Assembly: GCA_023212695.1 (NCBI GenBank)
Contig: JALCCG010000133.1
Location: 1 to 57,694, forward strand
Source of the DNA: Sporisorium sorghi
Lineage: Eukaryota; Basidiomycota; Ustilaginomycetes; Ustilaginales; Ustilaginaceae
Length of the DNA stretch: 57,694 bases
Direction of reading: 5' to 3'
In this document: positions 18,576 through 27,007 of the stretch, piece after piece
How the letters are laid out: the number at the start of each line of letters is the position of its first letter
Numbering within the stretch: the first letter of the stretch is position 1
The notes under the pieces: model-generated
What the model was told of the DNA's origin: nothing
Databases searched by the model: none
Seen by the model: only the letters and a program-made list of their open reading frames with translations
Program-made: the position numbers and the translations under genes

Positions 18576-18846
18576 TGTTGATGATGCTGGCGATGATGGT
18601 GAGCGGGAGGAGACAAGAGGATGATGGTGTTGCTGTTGCTTTGTGTTGGTCTTTTTTTTTGGGTCAGCGACGCGTCTCGAATTTTTGTGACATGTCAGAT
18701 CGCAGCTGTTGTCGGCTGTCAGCAGAAAATGAGAGTTCCGACTTCCGAGCGACGAGAAGTCACGAGCTTTGTTTCTCGAAGCTTTGCAACACAGCCTCGA
18801 GCTAACCACCACAGGGTATGCCTACCACTCGACCATCGCGACAAGG

Positions 18847-19701
18847 ATGAGACCAGCACAGCAGACAATCGGTGCGCTCAGAGCAGCACTGCGAAGCCAT
18901 GCCGCAGCAGCTCGCACTCCAACACCAAGCGTTGCCGTTCTTCCCACCGCCAGCAGACGGCTGTTCTCCACCACCCTCCCCGCTGCAGCACCGACGTCCT
19001 CCTCCTCCACCGACACCCCCACGCCCAAAGGCTCGATCCGAGACGAATCCATCCTACGAACTTCAGAATACGTGCGTCTGGTCGACCCGAAAACCGGCTC
19101 TCTCGCTGGACCCTTCCCGACCAAAACCATCCTCTCTCGCCTCGATCGCTCGCGCTTCTTCCTCCAACAGGTCGCGCCCGCACAGCCCACCCGCGCCACT
19201 GTCGAATACGACCCCTCCAGCCCCGCTCCCGTCGACGCGGCGCAACTCGTCCAGTATCCGATCTGCAAGCTCATCGACAAAAAAGAAGAGTTCGACCGCG
19301 TGCGCGGCCTCAAGCGCAAACCCGACCCTTCTTCCCCCGCACCAGCAAGTGCAGGAAGCTCGAGTAAGGAAGTGCAGCTCACGTGGAGCGTGAGTGCGAA
19401 TGATCTTGCGCACAAACTCGGCAAGGCGAAAAAGGAGATGTTGAAAGGCGCGAGGATTAATGTTGTGGTTACGACCAAGGCGGGTGGAAGGAGATATATT
19501 AAAGGGTTGGATCCGAAGGAGGACGAGCGGAGGGAAGGGTTGCTGGGCGAGATTGAAAGGTTCTTGTGCGAGGAAAAGGTGGAAGTGGAGGGTGAGGCAG
19601 GGGAGAAGACAGAGACGATCGCGAGGAGGTTGCAGGATGTAGATTGGCAGAGGGGTGGCTCGGCTGCCGTCATGTCGTTCGAGGCGTTTAGGAATAAGTA
19701 G
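18847..19701 (+). CDS. Mitochondrial translation initiation factor IF-3
   Basis: A 284-residue protein starting at the ATG at 18847. Its first 45 residues are rich in Arg, Ala and Ser with almost no acids (MRPAQQTIGALRAALRSHAA), as in a mitochondrial presequence ending near RRLFSTT. The IF-3 N-domain follows (ESILRTSEYVRLVDPKTGSL, then YPICKLIDKKEEFDR). The C-domain comes next (KEVQLTWSVSANDLAHKLGKA, then VVVTTKAGGRR). IF-3 keeps the mitochondrial small ribosomal subunit free and checks start-codon pairing. A Ser/Ala/Pro linker of about 25 residues joins the domains. An in-frame ATG at 18769 would add 26 residues that spoil the presequence. Confidence 0.88.
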   Translation: MRPAQQTIGALRAALRSHAAAARTPTPSVAVLPTASRRLFSTTLPAAAPTSSSSTDTPTPKGSIRDESILRTSEYVRLVDPKTGSLAGPFPTKTILSRLDRSRFFLQQVAPAQPTRATVEYDPSSPAPVDAAQLVQYPICKLIDKKEEFDRVRGLKRKPDPSSPAPASAGSSSKEVQLTWSVSANDLAHKLGKAKKEMLKGARINVVVTTKAGGRRYIKGLDPKEDERREGLLGEIERFLCEEKVEVEGEAGEKTETIARRLQDVDWQRGGSAAVMSFEAFRNK

Positions 19702-19862
19702 CTCTCATCTAGATGCACTTTGAAGCCTGCTAATAGCATCGCATTCCACGAACATCACACACACACAAAGACCATGTAACACTAACCCAACCAAATCTAT
19801 ACATTTCAAAAGAGAAGGAATAACAAACCGTGCCAAAAACTCTTTCCGGCGTAGAGCACGTT

Positions 19863-21494
19863 CTACAACCACTCGATCGTCGCAGGCGGCTTGCTCGAGA
19901 TATCCAGCACCACCCTGTTGACGCCCTGCACCTCGTTGGTGATCCTGTTCGACACCTTGGACAGGAACTCGGCGGGGAACGGATACCACGTGGCCGTCAT
20001 GAAATCCGTCGTGGCGGCGGCACGCAGTGCAATCACCTGGTCGTACGTCCTCCTATCACCTTGCACGCCCACAGCGCGCACGGGCAGCAGCACGGCGAAC
20101 GCCTGCGAGATCTGATCATAAAGCCCTGCCGCGCGGATCTCTTCGATGTAAATGCTGTCAGCATGCTGGAGGATCTTGACCTGCTCGCGCGTCACGGGAC
20201 CCAGAATGCGGATGGCCAACCCAGGGCCAGGGAACGGGTGGCGCCCCACCAGGTGCGCCGGGATGCCCAGCAGCCTGCCCAGCGCACGAACTTCGTCCTT
20301 GAACAGCTCGCGCAACGGTTCGATGAGCTTGAGCTTCATGTCCTCCAACAGACCACCGACGTTGTGGTGCGTCTTGATCGTCGCCGAGGGGCCCTTGAAC
20401 GAGATGCTCTCGATGACGTCCGGATAGAGCGTGCCCTGCAGCAGGTACTCGAACTTGCCCTTGGCCTCCTGCGGCTTACCAGCGGCCAGCGCAGCCGCCT
20501 CCTCGTCCTCGGCCTGCTTCTCGAGCTTGGCCACCTCGGCCTCGAAGACGTGGATAAAAGTGTTGCCAATGATCTTGCGCTTCTGCTCCGGGTCCTCGAC
20601 ATCCTTGAGCTTGGACAAGAACTGCTCGGACGCATCGACCACCGTCAGGTTCACGCCGAGATCCTTGGAGAGCATGTCGTACACCTGCGCGGCCTCGTTG
20701 GTGCGCAGCACGCCGTTGTCGACCATGACGGCGTGGAAGCGGTCGCCGATGGCCTCGTGCATGAGCTTAGCAGCGACGGACGAGTCGACACCGCCCGAGA
20801 TGGCGCCGAGCACCTGACCCTTAGGACCGACAATCTCGCGGATGCGCTTGATCTCCTTGTCGATAAACGTCTCCATGGTCCAGTTGCGCGCGCAGCCGCA
20901 GATGTCGATGAAGCTGTCGAACAGCTCGACGCCGCGCACCGAGTGCGTCACTTCCGGGTGGAACTGCACGCCGTAGATGGGCTTGGTCTTGTGCGCCATC
21001 GCGGCAAATGGTGCGGTGGGGGTCTTGCCAATAACAACGAAATCCTCGGGAGCTTTGGAAAGCTGGTCACCGTGCGACATCCACACCTGCACATTGCCCT
21101 TCCAGTTCTTGAAGAGCGCATCGAGATGCGGCACGCCCGTCTTGACCACCTCGACGAGCGCGTGGCCGTACTCGCGCTTGTCGTGCGGGTCCACCTTGCC
21201 GCCGTGGTTCCACGCGATCTCCTGCAGCCCGTAGCAGATGCCCAACACGGGCACACCGGCGGTGAACACGTCCGGGTCAACGCGCGGCGCCACCTCGTCG
21301 TACACCGAGTACGGCGAACCGGAAAGGATGATACCCTTGGGCATCCAGTCGAGGTCCTTGATCTTTTGCGTGCAGGGGAGCATCTCGCAGTACACGTTGA
21401 GCTCACGGCATCGTCGCGTGATGAGGTGCGAGTACTGCGACCCGAAATCGAGGATGAGGATCGAATCGTACTGCGAGTGGATGGCTTCCGACAT
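19863..21494 (-). CDS. GUA1: GMP synthase (glutamine-hydrolysing)
   Basis: A 543-residue enzyme converting XMP, ATP and glutamine to GMP in the last step of guanine nucleotide synthesis. The class I glutamine amidotransferase domain is complete: [15 protein letters not shown] near the start, nucleophile Cys87 in GICYGLQE, and His179/Glu181 in FHPE. The ATP pyrophosphatase loop SGGVDSS is at 233-239. The C-terminal dimerisation domain ends in PPATIEWL, as usual for GuaA (normally ...PPATIEWE). An insert rich in Glu/Ala and Lys ([17 protein letters not shown]) lies in the synthetase domain. The ATG at 21494 (MSEAIHS) is preferred over an in-frame ATG 19 codons upstream. No intron is seen. Confidence 0.95.
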   Translation of the reverse strand: MSEAIHSQYDSILILDFGSQYSHLITRRCRELNVYCEMLPCTQKIKDLDWMPKGIILSGSPYSVYDEVAPRVDPDVFTAGVPVLGICYGLQEIAWNHGGKVDPHDKREYGHALVEVVKTGVPHLDALFKNWKGNVQVWMSHGDQLSKAPEDFVVIGKTPTAPFAAMAHKTKPIYGVQFHPEVTHSVRGVELFDSFIDICGCARNWTMETFIDKEIKRIREIVGPKGQVLGAISGGVDSSVAAKLMHEAIGDRFHAVMVDNGVLRTNEAAQVYDMLSKDLGVNLTVVDASEQFLSKLKDVEDPEQKRKIIGNTFIHVFEAEVAKLEKQAEDEEAAALAAGKPQEAKGKFEYLLQGTLYPDVIESISFKGPSATIKTHHNVGGLLEDMKLKLIEPLRELFKDEVRALGRLLGIPAHLVGRHPFPGPGLAIRILGPVTREQVKILQHADSIYIEEIRAAGLYDQISQAFAVLLPVRAVGVQGDRRTYDQVIALRAAATTDFMTATWYPFPAEFLSKVSNRITNEVQGVNRVVLDISSKPPATIEWL

Positions 21495-22199
21495 GGTGTA
21501 GGGAAAAGATAGTGGTCTAGATGGTGAAAGGAAGGTGAGACGGGCCGGCAAAGATGTCTATCAAGCTCGGACAATGTCCAAGAAGAAGAAGAAGAAGAGA
21601 AGAAGGAAGGATGAACAAGCTGTAGCCAAGAAGGGTCTCTCTTCGCTCTCTCTTCCTTACCCGACCCAAAGCGCTCTCAATTTTTTTGAAAAAAAAAAAA
21701 AAAANNNNNNNNNNNNNNNNNNNNNNNNNNNNNNNNNNNNNNNNNNNNNNNNNNNNNNNNNNNNNNNNNNNNNNNNNNNNNNNNNNNNNNNNNNNNNNNN
21801 NNNNAAAAAAAAAAAAAAAAGTTGAAATTTTGATGCGGTCGAGTCAATTTTTTGAGCGAAGGCGCGTCGTGCAGAGCGGCCAGCTTGACCTTTTTTTCGC
21901 ACCTCCAAAATGTTACATCGACATTGCTTTAGATCATTATTTTTGCTCGGCGAGTTCCCGGCTGTTTTGACTGGCTCTGTTTTGTCTGCAAGAGGCTGCA
22001 GCTCGCTCGATAGAAGAGCTTGTCGACCTGGAGGCCGAGCCTGGCTGGGAGTCAAGACGCTTGATACCTCTTGAACCGCGCACGCTCACACACACAGCGA
22101 GAGATTGCACACGATGTGCCAGCTTAGAATCAAATCAGATGCCAAGGTTGATGTGGAAGCATTGACATTGCGTTTGATCGAATGCTGTGGGCACAGCGG
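21495..22199. other. Region around the assembly gap between GUA1 and the phosphatase gene
   Basis: No supported gene. It holds a GAAGAAG-type purine run near 21580-21605, the N gap with A runs on both sides, and a short (CA)n run near 22085. The true length of this stretch is unknown because of the gap. Confidence 0.4.
21705..21804. other. Assembly gap (100 N) flanked by poly-A
   Basis: Exactly one hundred undetermined bases. About fifteen A precede them and about sixteen follow. A long A homopolymer or an A-rich repeat is the likely reason assembly stopped here; a fixed 100-N filler says nothing about the real size. Confidence 0.97.
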
Positions 22200-23180
22200 C
22201 TAAGTCTTGCGCTTCTTGGTGGGAGAAGCAGAAGCTTCCGTGGTATCCGGCTGGGATTGCGTCTGCGAGGCAGAGGCAGGCTTTGCAAAGAAGGAGCTGA
22301 GCTTGGTCTGCTTGTCGTCGAATGCACCTCTGCCTATCCCACCCTTTTGCCGTTTGACATGCTCCAAGTGTCGAACATCGTTGGCGCGGAACAGCTCTGT
22401 CACCGGTCTTCTCGGGACAGCCGCTTCTTGTTCGCGAGCCTGCACTTTGAGGCTGAACATGCCCGTGTTCGCAGCAAAAGGCAAGAAGCCCGGCTGTCCC
22501 GACACTTGTGTGATGGTGGTCGGAGGATGGGCCGACAGAAACGACGAGATCCACATGCCGTGCGAAACCAACACAGTGTGCGGTATCGCTGCCGATCCTG
22601 GCGACAGTGAAGCAAGTGCAGAGGCGGCGTTGAGCCACTCGAGACCGACCTTGTACACTCTGGTCGCAAAGTCGGTGCGCGACTCTCCGCTGCCGTGACC
22701 GTTGGGATAGCCTGCTACGTGCACACCGCCTCGAGTCGACTCTTTCCACCCGAAATCCTTCTCGGCCAAGCCGGGATCGACGATCAATGCCAACCCCGGC
22801 TGTTCGTATCTTTCTCTAGCAGTGTCTACTCTAGACCCTTCCGTGAGGGCATCTTCAAACACACCCGCACTTTCGCCATCGCGACTGGTGCACGCGCGAT
22901 GCACAGCCTCGGCCGTCTTGCGTGCTCTCCCGATCGGACTGCACACGATGAGCGACGGCGGTGGCAGGTCTAGCTTGGATATCGCAGGCTGCTTGGATGG
23001 GGTGTCCTCTGCAGTTGTGGTGAGGGTGGTGGCCCAGGTCCGAGCGAGCGCATCGATCTGGGCTTGGCCGAAGACCGTCACAGGCGAGTCGGTGACGCCT
23101 TGAAGTAAACGGTTGAGGTTGCCGGTAGTTTCGGCATGTCGGATCAGTGTCAGGATGGCATACTGCTGCTGTTGCTGCAT
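22200..23180 (-). CDS. Histidine phosphatase (phosphoglycerate mutase-like) with a PIP-box-like tail
   Basis: A 326-residue protein of the two-His phosphatase superfamily. The phospho-accepting His lies in LIRHAET (Arg14-His15), VCSPIGRARKTAEAV forms the second conserved Arg region, and the second catalytic His is in VLVSHGMW near residue 206. The acidic catalytic residue is probably in the EKDFG block. The substrate is not deducible; fungal relatives act on sugar phosphates, nucleotides or proteins. Beyond the fold lies a tail with QTKLSSFF at residues 291-298, a perfect match to the PCNA-interacting consensus Q-x-x-[LIM]-x-x-F-F. The protein ends in TKKRKT, a likely nuclear signal. The first ATG is used; a poly-Gln start follows it. 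No intron is seen. Confidence 0.8.
   Translation of the reverse strand: MQQQQQYAILTLIRHAETTGNLNRLLQGVTDSPVTVFGQAQIDALARTWATTLTTTAEDTPSKQPAISKLDLPPPSLIVCSPIGRARKTAEAVHRACTSRDGESAGVFEDALTEGSRVDTARERYEQPGLALIVDPGLAEKDFGWKESTRGGVHVAGYPNGHGSGESRTDFATRVYKVGLEWLNAASALASLSPGSAAIPHTVLVSHGMWISSFLSAHPPTTITQVSGQPGFLPFAANTGMFSLKVQAREQEAAVPRRPVTELFRANDVRHLEHVKRQKGGIGRGAFDDKQTKLSSFFAKPASASQTQSQPDTTEASASPTKKRKT
22287..22310 (-). other. PIP-box-like motif coding segment (PCNA-binding consensus)
   Basis: Codes QTKLSSFF at residues 291-298 of the histidine phosphatase, followed 22 residues later by the basic end TKKRKT. The spacing, disordered context and nearby basic residues suit a PCNA-interacting peptide. 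Function is inferred only from the consensus. Confidence 0.5.
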
Positions 23181-23707
23181 TCCCGCTTGGCAGGGTGATC
23201 TCTCAGCGGTGCTGATCCCTTGATCGAGGTGATGACGGAGGGAAGGTGGCGTCTGACAACGCTTTCGACCTGATATGAAATTATAATTTTAAATTTTATT
23301 TTTATTTTTCTCCCTCCACTTTGTCGAATCACAGATGTCGTGCTGCTGCGACGTGGCCTTCAGCTGCTGCTGCTCTGGTGCGGCTGCGTCGCGCTTGGCA
23401 CTCAAAAGGCGGCTCGAGCTCTCAAAATGTCTGAACAAAGCTTACCATCAATCACATCGGCCAACCCACCTTCTCAACACTCTCTCGCTCTCAAGTTTGA
23501 CTCAGCCATCCATCATCCTCATCCTCACCTGAGGGCATCTCCCATCCATCTTTCGAACAGCGAGCTTTTTTCACCGCAGCTGTAGCTGCCAGCTCCATCA
23601 ACGACACTGCGCAGCTGCGCTAACTTGACTCAAGGCCAAACACGATCATCATTCGGTCTTAACGTTGCTGTTGGAAAGCAAAGTTCGCTCATAGTCCACC
23701 TCTCACC
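23181..23707. other. Intergenic region between two divergently transcribed genes (phosphatase and RING ligase)
   Basis: About 530 bases, containing an AT-rich stretch near 23275-23310 and short ORFs of low complexity. No gene is supported here. Confidence 0.4.
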
Positions 23708-25642
23708 ATGGATCCACCTTCCTCTGGTAGTGGCGGCGGCAGCGGCAGCGGCAGTGGAGCTGGAGCCTCTTCCGCATCACCACGCTCAACCTCCATCAAT
23801 CAGATGGCCTACTGCCACGAGTGCGGCATCGAGATCCGCCCGCTCATGACGCCTGACCCAACCTGCCCACGCTGCAACGGCCAATTCGTCGAGATCATCG
23901 ATCACAACTCTGCAGGCCACTTCGGCGACGATGACGACGTCGATGACCAAGTCGACAATCCGTTTGCGCTTCCTGGCAGCGATCCGTTTTCCGGCTTTAC
24001 TTTCCGCACAGGCCCCGGTCAGGGAGGAGGATCGCTGCCTCAGACCCTGAACAGCTTGCTAATGGCCATGGCTTCCGGTGCTGCTGCTCCAGGCTCTACT
24101 GCTGGCGCACGGGGTGGTCCAGCTGCGCCTGGCTCCTCGAATCAGCAGCCGAACAGGAGCGGTGCAGCCGATCGTGGTCAGCAGGGACCATCTACGACGA
24201 ATCGATCCGGCTCCACATCCTTTGGACCCTTTGGCTTGCAGTGGAACGTGCAGTATGGCTCGGGTGGCGGCGATCCATACCGAGATCACTATCGACGAGC
24301 TACAGAGCAGCCAACAGAAGAGCAGAGGCGGCAACACGACCTTCACTCGCCGCCGACTCTCTCGAACTTTCTGCGTTTCGCATTCGGCGGCGCCGAGTCC
24401 ACGGATGACGCCGCTTCACACCAGCACCACCATGAAGACACGATCTTTCACGACGATGGCATGGGCGGAGCGGGCGGTGTTGCAGACGGCCGCCATTTCA
24501 ACCACGATAATCGAGGCACCTATCATCAGCCTCCTCAGTCTCGGAACAATGATACCGCCGGCCGCACCACCGGCGGGCCCCGAGGCGGCACGAACAACGA
24601 GCTGCCTCCCGAGCTAGGTGCTCTGCGCAACTTGTTTACAGGACTGTTTGGCGAGCCAGGCACGCAGGGCGGGTCGCTGTTCGACTTGCTCGCGGCGGGT
24701 GCGCAGGGCGGAGCAGGCGGTCCACGCGGTCAGTGGGGCGACTACGTGTTGGGTCAGCAGGGCTTGGACGACATCATCAGCCAACTCATGGAGCAGACGC
24801 AGGGCTCGACGGCTCCGCCACCCGCAGCAGAGGACGTGATCGAGAAGCTCGAGAGGTTCACGCTCGACGACAAGCAGAGGATCGAGAAGGCGAGGAACCA
24901 GGACTGTCCCACGTGCAAGGATGAATTTCTGCCCTCGTCGACGGAAGCGAGCGAACAGGCGGGAGAGACTCAGGATGGGAACAAGGACGAGAAGCAGGAG
25001 GAGGATGAACAGCAGCAGGATCTCATTTCGATGCCGTGCGGGCACATCTTCCACGTCGACTGCCTGGTGCCTTGGTTGAGATTGCACGGCACGTGTCCCG
25101 TGTGCAGGATCAGCATCGCCAAGCCTCGAGAGGAGGATTCGTCGGGCAGCAGCAACAGCAACAACGACAGTGGAAGTGCAGCATCGCAGCCACAGCAGTC
25201 GCAATCAACGTCGACAGCAGCAGCAGGATCGGGGTCCATTCCAGGTGGCTGGCCATCGCCACCCAACCCTTTTACTTTGCTGTTTGGCAACGCTTCTTCG
25301 AACCGCAACGCTGCTGGTCAAGGCGTGCAGATTCCACGCGACTCGCCAGATGCGGCTACGACGACGTACCACCCGCAACCGCCGACGAGCACCACTGTGA
25401 CGTCGACCGTGTACCCCACGCCGGCGGTAGCGGCGTCGACGGGCGCGAGTGGTGCAAGGGGAGAGGTGGTGAATAGCATCGTTTCGAGTCCGCCGATTGT
25501 GAGCGATCGGGAGGAGTACTTTGCGGATCCGGTGGAGGAGACGCCGGCGAGCAGGGAGGAGATGCGCGAGACGCTGCGGCGGGCGGTTGAGGCGAGGACT
25601 GGAAGCAGTCAGCCATCGCTGGAACCGGATGAGCTGGATTGA
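23708..25642 (+). CDS. RING-H2 ubiquitin ligase with N-terminal zinc ribbon (RNF126/RNF115-like)
   Basis: A 644-residue protein. After a Gly/Ser start, residues about 37-62 form a zinc ribbon (YCHECGIEIRPL...CPRCNGQFVEII) like that which binds ubiquitin or client proteins in RNF126 and RNF115. A long Gly/Asn/Gln-rich region follows. A RING-H2 domain begins at about 400: CPTCKDEF, then CGHIFHVDCLVPWLRLHG, then CPVC. The loop between the second and third zinc ligands carries an acidic, Gln-rich insert of roughly 25 residues, which is unusual. The C-terminal 160 residues are Ser/Gln/Thr-rich. Such ligases handle misfolded or mislocalised proteins and membrane receptors; the target here is unknown. 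No intron is seen. It is convergent with MAD2, 86 bases between them. Confidence 0.85.
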   Translation: MDPPSSGSGGGSGSGSGAGASSASPRSTSINQMAYCHECGIEIRPLMTPDPTCPRCNGQFVEIIDHNSAGHFGDDDDVDDQVDNPFALPGSDPFSGFTFRTGPGQGGGSLPQTLNSLLMAMASGAAAPGSTAGARGGPAAPGSSNQQPNRSGAADRGQQGPSTTNRSGSTSFGPFGLQWNVQYGSGGGDPYRDHYRRATEQPTEEQRRQHDLHSPPTLSNFLRFAFGGAESTDDAASHQHHHEDTIFHDDGMGGAGGVADGRHFNHDNRGTYHQPPQSRNNDTAGRTTGGPRGGTNNELPPELGALRNLFTGLFGEPGTQGGSLFDLLAAGAQGGAGGPRGQWGDYVLGQQGLDDIISQLMEQTQGSTAPPPAAEDVIEKLERFTLDDKQRIEKARNQDCPTCKDEFLPSSTEASEQAGETQDGNKDEKQEEDEQQQDLISMPCGHIFHVDCLVPWLRLHGTCPVCRISIAKPREEDSSGSSNSNNDSGSAASQPQQSQSTSTAAAGSGSIPGGWPSPPNPFTLLFGNASSNRNAAGQGVQIPRDSPDAATTTYHPQPPTSTTVTSTVYPTPAVAASTGASGARGEVVNSIVSSPPIVSDREEYFADPVEETPASREEMRETLRRAVEARTGSSQPSLEPDELD

Positions 25643-25728
25643 CACATGCAATTCACACACCGCAATCTTGGTTTTGCAACATCAGCGAGAGGGCGACCCT
25701 TTGCATTTTCGTTTTATTTGCGTCTTAT

Positions 25729-26385
25729 CTACTCGTCGTCTTCGTCTCTGCGGTAGGCGACCATGGCGTCGACTCTGTGGACGTGTGTAGAGAAGCTGCG
25801 GAGGCGCACCTGTTCAGCCTGGCCTTCTGCGATGAGGCGTGCGTCGGAGTCGATCCATTCCGCAGGTGCTTCTGCGTCTTTGTTCGTATACGCTAGGATC
25901 TGGAACGCGCACGGTTCGTCGAGCACGGGGAGGAAGGTGCAGCTGGCGGTGATCTGTTTGATGATCGCAGCGATCTCGGCGCGCACCTGTGCGTCTGTCT
26001 TCTTCACCCCTGCACCTGCTGCCGCAGCGGAGTCTTCGGAGGGGAGGGGTGTGTTGATGACATCGACGTCGAATTGCCAGCGCTCGCGTGTTTCGCCGGA
26101 GTCCTTCTCGACGATCACGACGACGAGCCGGGTAACGTCGCCGCGCTCGAGCCAGACTTTGAGCTGCGCCATGGCCGAGTCGAGGTACTCGATCAGCCCG
26201 TCGTCTGTCGTGACGAGCATCTGGAGACCGTATTTCTTCACGGTCTTGAAGTCGTCCGAAGGGTAGATGCTGCGCTGGTACAGGATGGATTGGACAGAGT
26301 AGTTGAAGAACTCGTGCACGAGCGCGGTCGAGCCCTTGAGGGTCAGGTGCGTCCGTGTCGCTGCCGTCGCTTGCGCCGTCGCCAT
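25729..26385 (-). CDS. MAD2: Spindle checkpoint HORMA protein Mad2
   Basis: A 218-residue HORMA-domain protein. KGSTALVHEFFNYSVQSILYQRSIYP at the start is the Mad2 N-terminal helix. YGLQMLVTTDDGLIEYL follows, and the C-terminal safety belt is present as VRLRSFSTHVHRVDAMVAY. Mad2 switches from open to closed form on Mad1 at unattached kinetochores and then binds Cdc20, blocking the APC/C. The usual Mad2 length is about 205; the extra residues are an Ala-rich loop (SEDSAAAAGAG) before the third helix and an acidic end. The ATG at 26385 is the only reasonable start. No intron is seen. It diverges from the aldehyde dehydrogenase gene. Confidence 0.95.
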   Translation of the reverse strand: MATAQATAATRTHLTLKGSTALVHEFFNYSVQSILYQRSIYPSDDFKTVKKYGLQMLVTTDDGLIEYLDSAMAQLKVWLERGDVTRLVVVIVEKDSGETRERWQFDVDVINTPLPSEDSAAAAGAGVKKTDAQVRAEIAAIIKQITASCTFLPVLDEPCAFQILAYTNKDAEAPAEWIDSDARLIAEGQAEQVRLRSFSTHVHRVDAMVAYRRDEDDE

Positions 26386-27007
26386 GGCTGTATGTATGTG
26401 TGTGGGAAGGGGCCGCGAGAGTAGAGGTATCAGAGTAGTAGCGAGGTGGTGATGATGAGCGATGTTGCCTGTGCTTGTGGTATCGGGACAATGGTAGCAA
26501 CGTCGAAGGCAACACTTTGCGCCTCGAGATCAACACCTTTTTTGGCACTCTCGCAAGCCGCACTTTTCCAAAAGTAACACACTCCTTTTCACGGCCGTGT
26601 CAATTTTGCAACGCTCAGATCACGTGATGTTTAACGAGTATATGTTAGGTTTCAATATCGGCAACGGAAGTCGCGGCGCTACTGACTCGCTTTCGGTCTT
26701 CCGCTTTATCCTCTCCTCCTCCGTGAGAAAAGAGAAAGAAGGGACGGGAAGGAAAATGAATCGAGAGGGGACCCTGACAAATCCCGTCTCGGCCTCTTCG
26801 CCTCGCTGTCCGTGCGTGCCGCCTGTCAATGAGGACAAAAGAAGCGAAAGTCCGGCTGACTACACTTTCATCACCGCCGACCACGCGGTTATATATTCAC
26901 CTCGCTCTTGCTTGCTTTTCTGCATTGACCCCCGTCTTCTCTCCCACTCTCTCTCTCTCTCTCTCTTTCCACACACTCAACATCATTGTCCACTTGCCAC
27001 ACACACA
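26386..27007. other. Divergent promoter region between MAD2 and the aldehyde dehydrogenase gene
   Basis: About 620 bases. The plus-strand frame is open through most of it but holds no domain and ends in a CT-rich leader, so it is not taken as coding. A TATA-like box and a (CT)n tract mark the aldehyde dehydrogenase side. Confidence 0.45.
26889..26896 (+). promoter_or_regulatory. TATA-like box upstream of the aldehyde dehydrogenase gene
   Basis: TTATATAT lies about 115 bases before the ATG at 27008 and ahead of a (CT)n tract at about 26947-26967. This TATA-plus-pyrimidine-leader layout is common for well-expressed fungal genes. Position only; not tested. Confidence 0.5.

Noticed and set aside
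19830..21512. 560-codon plus-strand ORF opposite GMP synthase
   Set aside because: It is the mirror of a clear GMP synthase frame. High GC at third positions opens antisense frames, and its His/Arg/Val-rich sequence has no domain.
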